Assembly (NCBI GenBank): GCA_963708235.1
Contig: OY970200.1
Location: forward strand, 868,001-932,000
Direction: 5' to 3'
Source of the DNA: G963708235 sp963708235
GTDB taxonomy: Bacteria; Actinomycetota; Acidimicrobiia; Spongiisociales; UBA5794
DNA length: 64,000 nucleotides
The notes beneath the pieces were generated by a model, which was given only the letters and a program-made list of their open reading frames with translations, did no database searches and was not told the DNA's origin. Each line of letters begins with the position of its first letter. The stretch's first letter is position 1. Position numbers and translations under genes: made by a program. This document shows positions 34,351 through 42,969 of the stretch, piece by piece.

Positions 34351-35154
34351 ATGAGCCGTCATCGCCGGGCCGCCAGGACCCGCCCACCGGCGCTGTTTTC
34401 CGTGCTCGGTGCCATCGGGTTGACCCTGTTCGTCGTCCCTCTCGCCGGTATCGTGTCCCGAACCCCGTGGTCGTCGGTACCGGCCCTCCTGGCCGACGAC
34501 CTGGTACTCGATGCCCTGCGGCTGTCCCTGGTGGCGTCGGTCGGGGCGACAGCGATCGCGGTGGTGCTCGGCATCCCGCTCGCCTGGCTCCTGGCCCGCA
34601 CCGAGATGCCCGGACGATCCGTGATCCGGGGCTTCGTGATGTTGCCGCTGGTGCTCCCACCGGTGGTGGGCGGGGCGGCGCTGCTCTTTGCGCTGGGCCG
34701 GCGCGGCCTGGTCGGTGAACCGCTGTACGAGGCCACTGGGTTCCTACTCCCGTTCTCCACATGGGGGGTGCTGGCGGCCACCACCTTCGTCGCCATGCCG
34801 TTCCTGGTGATCACCGTCGAAGGCGCCCTCCGCAACCTCGACCCGCGATACGAGGCGGCGGCATCGACGTTGGGAGCGGGCCGGTGGACGGTACTGCGCC
34901 GGGTGACGTTGCCGATGATCGGACCGTCGTTGCTGGCGGGACTGGTGCTCACCTGGGCGCGCGCCCTCGGCGAGTTCGGCGCCACCATCACCTTCGCCGG
35001 AAATCTGCAGGGCCGGACGCAGACCCTGCCGCTCGCCGTGTTCGTGGCGCTGGAGTCCGACCGCGACACGGCTGTGGTGCTGAGTCTGCTGATGGTGGTC
35101 ATCTCGCTCACCGTGCTCATCGGTCTGCGCGACCGGTGGTGGCGGGCCCTGTGA
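34351..35154 (+). CDS. modB: Molybdate ABC transporter permease
   Basis: A 267-residue permease with five or six membrane segments. The EAA loop, EAASTLGAGRWTVLRRVTLPMI, couples to the ATPase. Other ModB landmarks: VLDALRLSLVASVGATAIAVVLGIPLAWLLART and RALGEFGATITFAGNLQGRT, the last typical of the molybdate/sulfate permease group. It starts 48 bases after modA and is followed 28 bases later by modC. Confidence 0.93.
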   Translation: MSRHRRAARTRPPALFSVLGAIGLTLFVVPLAGIVSRTPWSSVPALLADDLVLDALRLSLVASVGATAIAVVLGIPLAWLLARTEMPGRSVIRGFVMLPLVLPPVVGGAALLFALGRRGLVGEPLYEATGFLLPFSTWGVLAATTFVAMPFLVITVEGALRNLDPRYEAAASTLGAGRWTVLRRVTLPMIGPSLLAGLVLTWARALGEFGATITFAGNLQGRTQTLPLAVFVALESDRDTAVVLSLLMVVISLTVLIGLRDRWWRAL

Positions 35155-35182
35155 TCGGCAAGCCTGTGATGGGGGAGCGGTG

Positions 35183-36277
35183 ATGGAGGGGGCCGAGATC
35201 CGGGGTGCGGGTGGGACGGCGTCAACGGGGGGTCTCGACTGCCACATCGTCGTCGACCGTGGTCAGGGTTTCACGCTCGAGGTGTCTGTGGCGGTCCCGC
35301 CCGGTCGCACCGTGGCACTGCTCGGGCCCAACGGGGCCGGGAAGTCGACGACCGTCGCCGCAGTTGCCGGTGTGCTGGCGCTCGACTCCGGGCGGATCGC
35401 CCTCGGGGGCCGGGTGCTCGACGACGGCGCCGGCATCTTCGTCCCGCCCGAGCAACGCAGGATCGGGGTGGTGTTCCAGGACTACCTGCTGTTCCCCCAT
35501 CTGTCGGTGGTCGAGAACGTCGCCTTCGGGCTGCGCAGCACCGGGATCCGGCGCGAGATGGCACGGGACCGGGCCATGGAGTGGGTCGACCGTCTCGGGC
35601 TCGGTGAGCTGGCCGATCGTCGATCGTCGGGGCTTTCCGGTGGGCAGGCGCAGCGGGTGGCGCTCGCCCGGGCGCTGGTGACCGAACCCGATCTCCTGCT
35701 CCTCGACGAGCCCTTGGCGGCACTCGATGTCACCACCCGCACCGAGGCCCGCCGCCTGCTCTCGGACCACCTCGATGCCTACCCCGGCCCGCGTCTCCTC
35801 ATCACCCACGACCCCACGGAAGCGTTTCTCCTCGCCGATTCCATCCACGTCATCGAGGAAGGCACCATCACCCAGGTGGGTGAGGCCGACGACATCCGAC
35901 TTCGTCCCCGCACCGCCTACGCCGCCGACCTCGCCGGGGTGAACCTCGTCAGCGGACAGGCGCACGGCTTCGAGGTCGATGTCGGCGGTCACATCATCAC
36001 CGTCGCCGAACCAATCGACGGTCCGGTGCTCCTCACCATCCGCCCACAGGCGATCTCGCTCCACCCGGTGGCCCCGCACGGAAGCGTGCGTAACACGTGG
36101 CAGACGTCGGTCGGTCACGTCGAGCATCTCGGAGAGCGAACCAGGGTCCGGCTCGGAGCGCCACTGGGATTGACGGCCGAAATCACCCACTCCGCCGCAG
36201 ACGAGCTCCGCCTTGCAACCGGATCGGTGGTTTGGGTGGCGATCAAGGCCACCGAGGTGGCCGTCGGGGCGGCCTGA
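35183..36277 (+). CDS. modC: Molybdate ABC transporter ATP-binding protein
   Basis: A 364-residue ATPase: Walker A GPNGAGKST, Q-loop VVFQDYLLFPHL, signature LSGGQAQRVALARAL, Walker B LLLLDEPLAALD and switch His in LLITHDPTEAF. A C-terminal TOBE-like domain (SVGHVEHLGERTRVRLG...SVVWVAIKATEVAVG) may bind molybdate and regulate transport, as in ModC. ATG 35183 has GGGGGAGC upstream; GTG 35180 is an alternative. It ends the four-gene operon. Confidence 0.92.
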   Translation: MEGAEIRGAGGTASTGGLDCHIVVDRGQGFTLEVSVAVPPGRTVALLGPNGAGKSTTVAAVAGVLALDSGRIALGGRVLDDGAGIFVPPEQRRIGVVFQDYLLFPHLSVVENVAFGLRSTGIRREMARDRAMEWVDRLGLGELADRRSSGLSGGQAQRVALARALVTEPDLLLLDEPLAALDVTTRTEARRLLSDHLDAYPGPRLLITHDPTEAFLLADSIHVIEEGTITQVGEADDIRLRPRTAYAADLAGVNLVSGQAHGFEVDVGGHIITVAEPIDGPVLLTIRPQAISLHPVAPHGSVRNTWQTSVGHVEHLGERTRVRLGAPLGLTAEITHSAADELRLATGSVVWVAIKATEVAVGAA

Positions 36278-36693
36278 CCTGCCCCGCCCACCATGTCTGG
36301 CGACGTTTGAGAGCCAGGGTTGGCATTCGGCGACGATCGAGGACGCCGCCTGGTCGCAGGGTGGTACCGGTATGAGTTGCCCCCGACAGGTTCCGGCATC
36401 ACCGAGGTACCACTCTGCGTTGCGGGTTCTGCCGGGTAGGTCGTCCACTTGACCCGAAATCCTTGCGAACCGACCCGGGATATCTGCAGATTGGGGATAG
36501 CGGAGGCGCCTTGCCGAGTCCTAGTATCCGCCGATCGTACGAGCAGGGGAAGCCGTCGAGCCAGCTGGGAAGGGAAGAATTTGGCCTGCGGTAGTGCTGC
36601 GCCGACCCCGTCGGAGTCGGAGACGGCCCGATACGGAGCATGACTGACACCGGGGGGCGAAATGCCCGTTTTTCGACAGGAGGGAAGAAGCAC
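36278..36693. other. Intergenic region upstream of the M14 carboxypeptidase
   Basis: No gene is visible. It holds the AGGAGGG ribosome site (36678-36684) of the next gene. A TGGTACC/GGTACCA pair spans about 36360-36414. I find no clear terminator after modC or confident promoter. Confidence 0.4.
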
Positions 36694-39345
36694 GTGCAGA
36701 TGACAATGAGCATGAAGAGGCCGAGCAAGAGCCTGGTCACACTCGTCGTAGCCGTCACCCTGGCGCTCTTGGCGCCGGCGGTCGCAGGGGTTCCACAGGC
36801 CGAGGCCCAGGACCCGCCTTACGATGGCAACACGATCTCGGCGGGACTGGGCCCGACATTCGGTGAGCCGTGGTGCGCTTCCGCCGAAGGGGAGAACGTT
36901 CCTCAGACCGCACCTCTGGCCATCATTCCCTACGCAGCGATTGCCTGCACCCTCGATCAGTTCGAGGCCGAGGCTGCCGCCAACGGCGTCCCCGACCGGT
37001 TCGACTGGTGGTCGCTGGGCACGACGGACACCGGCCGCGATGTCTGGGCGGTTGTGGTGAATGCCACCGAGACCCGGGACCAGCAGCGCGACTTCGAGCG
37101 GTGGCGCCAGCTCAGGCGGGTCCAGCTCACCGACCCGCACCGCGCCCAGGAACTCCTTGAGGAGTGGGGCTCGGATGTCAAGATGCCCGTGTTCATCGAG
37201 GCCAACATCCACGGCGGGGAGCGCGAGGGCACCGATGCGATGATGCAGGCCATCCGTGACCTCGTCACCCTCCCCCGCGGCACCAACGCCACGGTGGACA
37301 AGTTCCTCGACAACACCATCCTCGCCATCATTCCCAGCGCCAATCCCGACGGGCGTGTCGCCGGTACGAGGGCCAACTCCAACAACTTCGACATGAACCG
37401 GGACCTCATGGTCCAGTCCCAGCCGGAGATCAGGCTCAACACGGCCTTCCAGCTCGACTACCTGGCACCGGTGGGGTTGATGCTCCATGGCTACGTCAAT
37501 CCGACCCTGGTGGACGGTCTCACCAAGCCGCACAACTTCGGGTTGGAGTACGACCTGTTCCTGAAGTGGAACCAGCCCCGACTCGACGTCAACCAGGCGG
37601 CGCTGGCGAATGTGGGTCTGGGAATCACCCGGCCGGTCAACCAGTGGAATGCTTCCGGTGGCGGCACCACCGGGAACCCGGCGATCGCCGAGGGCTGGGA
37701 CGACTGGGGACCGTTCTACACCCAGACGTATGCGGCCTTCTTCGGAGTCGACGGGTCCACGTGGGAGATCTGTTCCAACACCGCCTGCGGTGGCAGGCTC
37801 GGCTCCAAGCTGTCCGCTTACATCGGCATCTACTCCTCGGTTGGGTTCTGGGTCGACAACAAGGCCGAGATCATGTGGGACCAGTCGGAGATCCTCCGTC
37901 GCGGGGCCGATGGAGCCCCACGTCCCAACTGCTGTGACGACCCGTCCCTGCAGGCTCGCGGCTTCGACGAGGCGAACCACAACTGGATGTACGAGTACCC
38001 GGAGGCCTATGTGATCCCGTGGAATGGGGATCCGGTCCAGGGACCTGCGCCTACAACCAGCCTGCAGCGCAGCGAGCCCGAGGCGAACCGTCTGGCCCAG
38101 TTCCTGGTCGACAACGCCGTCGAGGTGTATCGCGCCCGCGAACCATTCACCTGGAACGGCACCACCTACCCGGCGCGCTCGTATATCGTGCCGATGGACC
38201 AGCCCTTACGGGGTCTGGCCGAGAACTTCCTCGGTCGGGGTGTCGACATCTCGGAGCGGATCACCCAGCTCTATGCGCCTCCTGGCGCCTGGAGCCACGT
38301 CCTGTGGGGCGCCGACATCGTCGAGGTGCCTGCCGGCGACGAGACCTTCAACCCGGTGACCGGCCCATTCAGCCTCAACCCGCTTGCGGGCGGCCTCCGG
38401 GGCTCGGGTCGGGTCGACTGGTATGCGTTGAAGGTCGACTCGCCGACAGCGGTGCGCACCGTGAACGGCCTGCTCGAAGCCGGTGTCACCGGTGAGGTGG
38501 CGGAAGCGCCCTTCACCACCACCCTCGGGGTGAGCATGCCGGCCGGCTCGCTGATCTTCCCGGCAAGCTCCGCAACGCAGCTCAAGGCTGCCGGGCGGGA
38601 GAACGGGCTGTGGTTCGAGGCGAGCCGCTCGACGGCCACGCCGGCCACCACCAGGCTCGACGAACCGCCGCGGATCGCGGTGCTTGCTGCGGGGACAACC
38701 AGTGACCTGTGGTTCTCGTTGCGGAGCCTCGGGTTCCAGGCCGACCACCTGGCCACCACGGGTGGGACCGCCTCCATCAACACGGCTCCGGACGACCCGC
38801 TGCTCAACTATGACGTGATCTACAACAGCGGGTCGGGGTTCCCGACCGGCGCTGCCAACGCCACGGCGCAGGCGCGGCTCGCCGCGTTCTTCGCCAGAGG
38901 CGGCGGCTACGTGGGGTCGTTGAACAGCGGCGCCACGTTCCTGACCGGCGGCGGGCTTGTCTCGGGTCTCACGTATGCGAGCCAGACGGGAAGCGGTATC
39001 GCACGGTGGGACAACACCGGCGGCGCTGCCAGCCCGGTGACCGGGGCTCTCCCGGCGCAGGGCTACGTGTACAACCCGTCACCGATGTCCCGGCTCTCGG
39101 CGGTCCCCGCCGATGCCACCGTGGCGGGCCGTCTCGCCGGTGATCCGGACCAGGCGTTCGTGTCCGGGCTGTGGAGGAGCCGGGCCGCGGCGTTCACCGA
39201 TGCGCCGATCATCGCCCACGGCAACACGACATCGGCAACCCGTTGGGCCCATTTCGCCAGCAACCCGTTCTCGCGGGCCGATGCCGAAGGCATGTGGCCG
39301 GCGGTCGGGTCGGCGATCTTCTGGTCGAACCTGACCGACGACTAG
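36694..39345 (+). CDS. Secreted M14-family zinc carboxypeptidase
   Basis: An 883-residue exported protein. The signal or anchor is at residues about 10-32 (LVTLVVAVTLALLAPAVAG). The M14 catalytic domain spans about 50-430: DRFDWWSLGTTDTGRDVWAV, zinc motif HGGE in FIEANIHGGEREGTDAM, IIPSANPDGR, the NNFDMNRD segment, and a later LMLHGYVNP with a second His. The C-terminal part (about 600-880) has a GATase-like flap (RIAVLAAGTTSDLWFSLRSLG; YVGSLNSGATFLTGGGL), as in long M14 proteins of this class. GTG 36694 follows AGGAGGG. It probably trims peptides outside the cell. Confidence 0.88.
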   Translation: MQMTMSMKRPSKSLVTLVVAVTLALLAPAVAGVPQAEAQDPPYDGNTISAGLGPTFGEPWCASAEGENVPQTAPLAIIPYAAIACTLDQFEAEAAANGVPDRFDWWSLGTTDTGRDVWAVVVNATETRDQQRDFERWRQLRRVQLTDPHRAQELLEEWGSDVKMPVFIEANIHGGEREGTDAMMQAIRDLVTLPRGTNATVDKFLDNTILAIIPSANPDGRVAGTRANSNNFDMNRDLMVQSQPEIRLNTAFQLDYLAPVGLMLHGYVNPTLVDGLTKPHNFGLEYDLFLKWNQPRLDVNQAALANVGLGITRPVNQWNASGGGTTGNPAIAEGWDDWGPFYTQTYAAFFGVDGSTWEICSNTACGGRLGSKLSAYIGIYSSVGFWVDNKAEIMWDQSEILRRGADGAPRPNCCDDPSLQARGFDEANHNWMYEYPEAYVIPWNGDPVQGPAPTTSLQRSEPEANRLAQFLVDNAVEVYRAREPFTWNGTTYPARSYIVPMDQPLRGLAENFLGRGVDISERITQLYAPPGAWSHVLWGADIVEVPAGDETFNPVTGPFSLNPLAGGLRGSGRVDWYALKVDSPTAVRTVNGLLEAGVTGEVAEAPFTTTLGVSMPAGSLIFPASSATQLKAAGRENGLWFEASRSTATPATTRLDEPPRIAVLAAGTTSDLWFSLRSLGFQADHLATTGGTASINTAPDDPLLNYDVIYNSGSGFPTGAANATAQARLAAFFARGGGYVGSLNSGATFLTGGGLVSGLTYASQTGSGIARWDNTGGAASPVTGALPAQGYVYNPSPMSRLSAVPADATVAGRLAGDPDQAFVSGLWRSRAAAFTDAPIIAHGNTTSATRWAHFASNPFSRADAEGMWPAVGSAIFWSNLTDD

Positions 39346-39367
39346 TCAACGCACCAGTGGTGCTCTC

Positions 39368-39398
39368 GAGGGGGGCGGGCCTGGGGCCCGCCCCCCTC
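39368..39398 (+). terminator. Hairpin terminator after the M14 gene
   Basis: GAGGGGGGCGGGC (39368-39380) pairs perfectly with GCCCGCCCCCCTC (39386-39398), a 13-bp stem with a 5-base loop, 22 bases past the stop. Confidence 0.8.
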
Positions 39399-39457
39399 AT
39401 ACGTTTGTGGTTGTCCGGTTGCTGTCCAACCGACATGGTGCGTGGTAGCGTCCCCCC

Positions 39458-39973
39458 ATGTCGAGCCGTACCGACGTCAGGGGCTGGGCGTGGCTGGTCG
39501 CCGTCGGTGCGCTGGCCATGTCCGTCTCCCCGTTTCTCCCATGGGTCACCGCCTCGGTCGCCGCCGATTCCGATGAGGTCGGGTTGGAATCCGAGGACGT
39601 CGGGCGGGGCTCCGGAGGCGCCGAGACTGAGGATCCGCAGGCAGGGCGCCAGGCCACGCAGACAGGCCGCGATGCACCCGTGTCTGCGTGGATCGCCATT
39701 GCCGCAGGGGTCGCAGGTCTGGTGGCGGCAGGCCTGATGTTGGCCGGCAACGCACCCGCAGGTGTCCGGCTGGGGGGCATCGCCGCTGCCGTGGGGGCGG
39801 TGATCGCCTGGCGCGGCTACCGCTATGCGCAAGAGCCGGACACGCTCATCTTCCTCAGGGACGATTCGCTCGTCGTGGTGGATGTGGGCGCCGGCCTGTG
39901 GCTCCTCGTGGGAGGCGCTGCCGTGGTCCTGCTGGCCTGCGTCGTGGCCGGTCTCCGGACGAGGACGCCGTAG
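39458..39973 (+). CDS. Membrane protein, four predicted transmembrane segments
   Basis: A 171-residue membrane protein: WLVAVGALAMSVSPFLPWV near the N-terminus, a polar loop rich in Glu, Asp and Gln (residues about 35-70), then WIAIAAGVAGLVAAGLMLAG, LGGIAAAVGAVIAWRGYRYA and LWLLVGGAAVVLLACVVAGL. No family is recognised, but the layout of a long extracytoplasmic loop between helices 1 and 2 is common in Acidimicrobiia proteins of this size. It is convergent with the Erm-like gene. Confidence 0.65.
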   Translation: MSSRTDVRGWAWLVAVGALAMSVSPFLPWVTASVAADSDEVGLESEDVGRGSGGAETEDPQAGRQATQTGRDAPVSAWIAIAAGVAGLVAAGLMLAGNAPAGVRLGGIAAAVGAVIAWRGYRYAQEPDTLIFLRDDSLVVVDVGAGLWLLVGGAAVVLLACVVAGLRTRTP

Positions 39974-40018
39974 ACCGTCGCCAATCCGCCCGGGCGACCA
40001 CAGGGACTCTCGGCATGG

Positions 40019-40693
40019 TCAGGAACGCTGCCGCCGTGACGACTTCCGACCCCAGTGCGGACGCAGCACATCGGAAAATCCCGCGGCCAGCCAGGTGGGG
40101 AGCACCGCCGGGTCCCGGCGGCGGATGGTGAGCCAGGCCGCATCGACCGCCGGCATCGGGCGGAAGGCGGTGCGGGGAACCCGCTCGCCCAGTTCGAAGC
40201 TCCACCACGGCGCCCATGCCGCCGACCGCAGCGAGCGGGCCGGTTCCGCCGCATGTTTGCGGGCCACCTCCCACTGGAGGAGCAGGTCGGTGCGTCGAGG
40301 CCCCCTCTCGGGATCGTCGAGTAGACGACCGAGCAGCTCCGTGGTCAGCGCAAACGGTGGGCTCGCCACCACGCGATAGGTGTCCCCGGGGAGGTCGAAG
40401 TCACGCAGGTCGCCCAGCCGGAGGTCGATCCGGTCGGCATGGGGGTACCTGCCGAGGCTGCGTCGCAGATCCTGGACCATATGCGGGTCGCGCTCCACCG
40501 CAACGACATGGGCTCCGGACGCCGCCAGCGCAAGGGTGAGCGCACCCCGTCCGGGACCGAATTCCACCACCGTCTCTCCGCGCTTCAGGTCGAGCCGCTC
40601 GATGGCTCGTTCGACAGCAGTGCGGTCAGCGAGAAGGTTCTGGCCGTAGCTGCGGCGCCGCTGATCCCGCGACGAGAGGCGTCGCCGGGCCAC
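40019..40693 (-). CDS. Erm-like 23S rRNA (adenine-N6)-methyltransferase
   Basis: A 224-residue methyltransferase of the Erm/KsgA family: RRRSYGQNLLADRTAVERAI, motif I EFGPGRGALTLALA, VVAVERDPHM, LGDLRDFDLP and catalytic SPPFALTTELL, followed by TDLLLQWEVARKHA. The substrate-side SPPF (in place of the NIPF/NLPY form) and the RRR...GQN start match actinobacterial Erm of the ErmE/ErmO type, which methylate A2058 and give macrolide-lincosamide resistance; KsgA would be longer at the C-terminus. GTG 40693 is chosen. A housekeeping rRNA role is possible; resistance is inference. Confidence 0.75.
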   Translation of the reverse strand: MARRRLSSRDQRRRSYGQNLLADRTAVERAIERLDLKRGETVVEFGPGRGALTLALAASGAHVVAVERDPHMVQDLRRSLGRYPHADRIDLRLGDLRDFDLPGDTYRVVASPPFALTTELLGRLLDDPERGPRRTDLLLQWEVARKHAAEPARSLRSAAWAPWWSFELGERVPRTAFRPMPAVDAAWLTIRRRDPAVLPTWLAAGFSDVLRPHWGRKSSRRQRS

Positions 40694-40936
40694 GATGGCG
40701 CACCACGCCGATCAGGTAACTGCTCATGACGGTGGAGGATACCCCGACCCGTCGTGTCGTTCGAACGACACGCACACCGGTCCGAAGACGCCCACGACGG
40801 CATACGGCCCGACGGGATCGATGTGGACGATCCCACCGGGGGGAGCAGTCGGTCGGCCGGTCATGCGGTCTGGTCGAGGCCCGTGCGTTCAGGCATCGGG
40901 GAGGCCAGTCATCGGAGGCGCCAGGCATCGGAGTGG

Positions 40937-41974
40937 TCAGGCATGGAATGCGGCCAGGCGTGCCGCCTCGTCATCGACGGAGCGACGCACCGCTCGGGGG
41001 AGCGGCTCGAACGGCTCGACCTTGACACCGTCATCGATCCAGCGCCACGTCCCGGCCACTCGCCCGTCGACGAGGAAGGTGGGGACCGACTGCGGCATCT
41101 TCGTGTCGAAGACCAACGGCCGGAACCGTTCCGGGAGGATCTGGGTTCGCCGGGCGTGGACCAGCAGCATGGCCTCCCACTGACCGATGAACCGCACCGG
41201 TGCCGGGGTGTCGCCCGGGGGGAGTGGTGCGCGACGCAGGTCGAACAACCCGCCGCCTGCCGCATCGGTGAAGCGTCGTAGCGGCAACCGATCCAGGATC
41301 CGGTCGATGGCGGTCAGCGACAACCCGGTGAAGCTCTGGATGTCGTGTCGTGAGGCTGGGCCGAAACCACCGAGATACCGGCGCACCAGCAGGTTCTCGC
41401 CCTCCTCGACGGTACCGGTAGGGACCCCCACCCAGTCCTCGGCCAGCCCGAAGAGGTCGGCCCGGCGACGTTCCCAGGTTCCCGAGGGCGGGACCCGGAC
41501 CAGATCGAGCCACATCCCGACGCCGTTCCAGGTGGCGCTGTCGATGCGCAACTCGGTGGTCAATTCGGATCGACGTCGCGGCCCCTCGGCCAGGACCCGG
41601 CGCACCGCACCGGCGGCCACCTCGACGGTTTGGTGATCGACGGTGGACCGTGCCGACCGTATCCAGGCCCGCATCGGCTCTCGGATCGCATGGGACAGCA
41701 ACCAGTAATCGCGGTGCGACACGATATGGATCGTGCCGCGCATCAAGGTCGCCTGGATCAACGTGCGCCGCTGCAGCGCGGCCGTCAGTGCATTCCGCTC
41801 GAAGCCGGCGGCACGGGACCACAGCCCGACGTACGCCGATGGCGCGTACTGCGCCTGGATCCCGGCCATCTGTTCGACGAGGCGACCAAGGGGGCGCCGG
41901 CTGCGTTCCAAGAGGTGCTGGCGTGCCAGCACCGCACGGTTGAGCGTCAGTTCGTCGAGGATCCGGATCGCCAC
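40937..41974 (-). CDS. Winged helix DNA-binding domain-containing protein (HTH_42 family)
   Basis: A 345-residue protein of the HTH_42 (YcaQ-like) family: LARQHLLERSRRPLGRLVEQMAGIQAQYAPSAYVGLWSR read in segments, ALQRRTLIQATLMRGTIHIVSHRDYW, GFGPASRHDIQSFTGLS and a C-terminal LLVHARRTQILPERFRPLVFDTKMP then VDGRVAGTWRW. Some family members (YcaQ, AlkX-type) are DNA glycosylases that unhook interstrand crosslinks; the QAQYAPSAYVGL segment corresponds to the catalytic QxQ-like part. I chose GTG 41974 over ATG 42019, which would run into the TerC promoter. Confidence 0.85.
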   Translation of the reverse strand: MAIRILDELTLNRAVLARQHLLERSRRPLGRLVEQMAGIQAQYAPSAYVGLWSRAAGFERNALTAALQRRTLIQATLMRGTIHIVSHRDYWLLSHAIREPMRAWIRSARSTVDHQTVEVAAGAVRRVLAEGPRRRSELTTELRIDSATWNGVGMWLDLVRVPPSGTWERRRADLFGLAEDWVGVPTGTVEEGENLLVRRYLGGFGPASRHDIQSFTGLSLTAIDRILDRLPLRRFTDAAGGGLFDLRRAPLPPGDTPAPVRFIGQWEAMLLVHARRTQILPERFRPLVFDTKMPQSVPTFLVDGRVAGTWRWIDDGVKVEPFEPLPRAVRRSVDDEAARLAAFHA

Positions 41975-42013
41975 CGTGCGAAGTCTACGTCCGCCGGGAT
42001 GTCCGGACCATGT

Positions 42014-42028
42014 CGGCAAATTTTGCCG
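42014..42028. promoter_or_regulatory. Inverted repeat between HTH_42 and TerC genes
   Basis: CGGCAAA (42014-42020) and TTTGCCG (42022-42028) around one T. It lies 46 bases before the TerC start and 40 bases before the HTH_42 start, in a divergent promoter region, and is a good candidate operator. Confidence 0.45.
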
Positions 42029-42073
42029 TTCTGCGACTCGGTGTCCTCTGCGGGACGGTAATGTCCGCCGGCG

Positions 42074-42880
42074 ATGGAATGGATCTCCGACCCCCAGATC
42101 TGGATAGCCCTGCTCACGCTCACCACCTTGGAGATCGTGCTCGGGATCGACAACATCGTGTTCATCTCGATCCTGGCGGGCAAGCTGCCCGTGGAGCAGC
42201 AGGCAAGGGCACGCAACCTGGGTCTGGGGCTGGCGATGGGAACCCGGATCCTGTTGCTGCTGTCGATCTCGTGGGTGATCGGGCTCACCGCACCGCTGTT
42301 CGAACTCGCCGGCAACGAGTTATCGGGTAGAGACCTGATCCTGATCCTCGGTGGTCTTTTCCTGCTCGGAAAGGCGACGTTCGAGATCCACGAGAAGCTC
42401 GAGGGCGAGGATCCCCATGGCCACGGCGGGGCCGGGGTGGCCGTGGCCAGCTTCGGCAGTGTCATCGCCCAGATCCTGATCCTCGATGTGGTGTTCTCGC
42501 TCGACTCGGTGATCACCGCCGTCGGCATGTCCGATGTGATCGGGGTGATGATCGCCGCCGTGGTGATCGCCATCGGGGTGATGCTGGTGTCGGCCCGGGC
42601 CGTTTCCGAGTTCGTCAACAACCACCCGACGGTGAAGATGCTGGCGTTGAGCTTCCTGCTGCTGATCGGGATGACGCTGGTGGCCGAGGGCTGGGATCTG
42701 CACATCCCCAAGGGCTACATCTACTTCGCCATGGGGTTCTCGATCTTCGTCGAGTTCCTCAACCTGAGGGTGCGCCGCCGCAAGGTCGAGGCGTCGCCGG
42801 TCGAGTTGCGACCCACCTTCGTCAAGGACGAGGGCGCCGCCGGTGCGGTAGGGGTCGTCGTTCCCAGACCACCCCACTGA
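42074..42880 (+). CDS. TerC family integral membrane protein
   Basis: A 268-residue membrane protein with seven hydrophobic segments. It has the TerC signature EIVLGIDNIVFISILAGKLP and its second copy ILILDVVFSLDSVITAVGM, the paired acidic residues in the membrane (D in GIDN and FSLDS) expected to handle a metal ion. A His-rich loop (GEDPHGHGG) sits between the halves. Family members export manganese or contribute to tellurite resistance. A basic tail follows the last helix. The upstream inverted repeat may control it. Confidence 0.9.
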   Translation: MEWISDPQIWIALLTLTTLEIVLGIDNIVFISILAGKLPVEQQARARNLGLGLAMGTRILLLLSISWVIGLTAPLFELAGNELSGRDLILILGGLFLLGKATFEIHEKLEGEDPHGHGGAGVAVASFGSVIAQILILDVVFSLDSVITAVGMSDVIGVMIAAVVIAIGVMLVSARAVSEFVNNHPTVKMLALSFLLLIGMTLVAEGWDLHIPKGYIYFAMGFSIFVEFLNLRVRRRKVEASPVELRPTFVKDEGAAGAVGVVVPRPPH

Positions 42881-42969
42881 AGCGTGCGGTGCGCCGGCAC
42901 GGCGTCACCCGCTTCGGGATGCGCGATCATCTGAGACCGTCGTCCCCCCGACCCGTCAGGAGGCTTCCC

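Noticed and set aside
40885..40945. Short GGCATCGGA-like repeats upstream of the Erm-like gene
   Set aside because: Only three or four imperfect copies of irregular spacing; this is compatible with chance in GC-rich DNA and overlaps the end of the HTH_42 gene.
41975..42073. Manganese riboswitch (yybP-ykoY) before TerC
   Set aside because: TerC genes are often controlled by it, but the conserved core sequence and paired stems are not seen; only a short inverted repeat is present.
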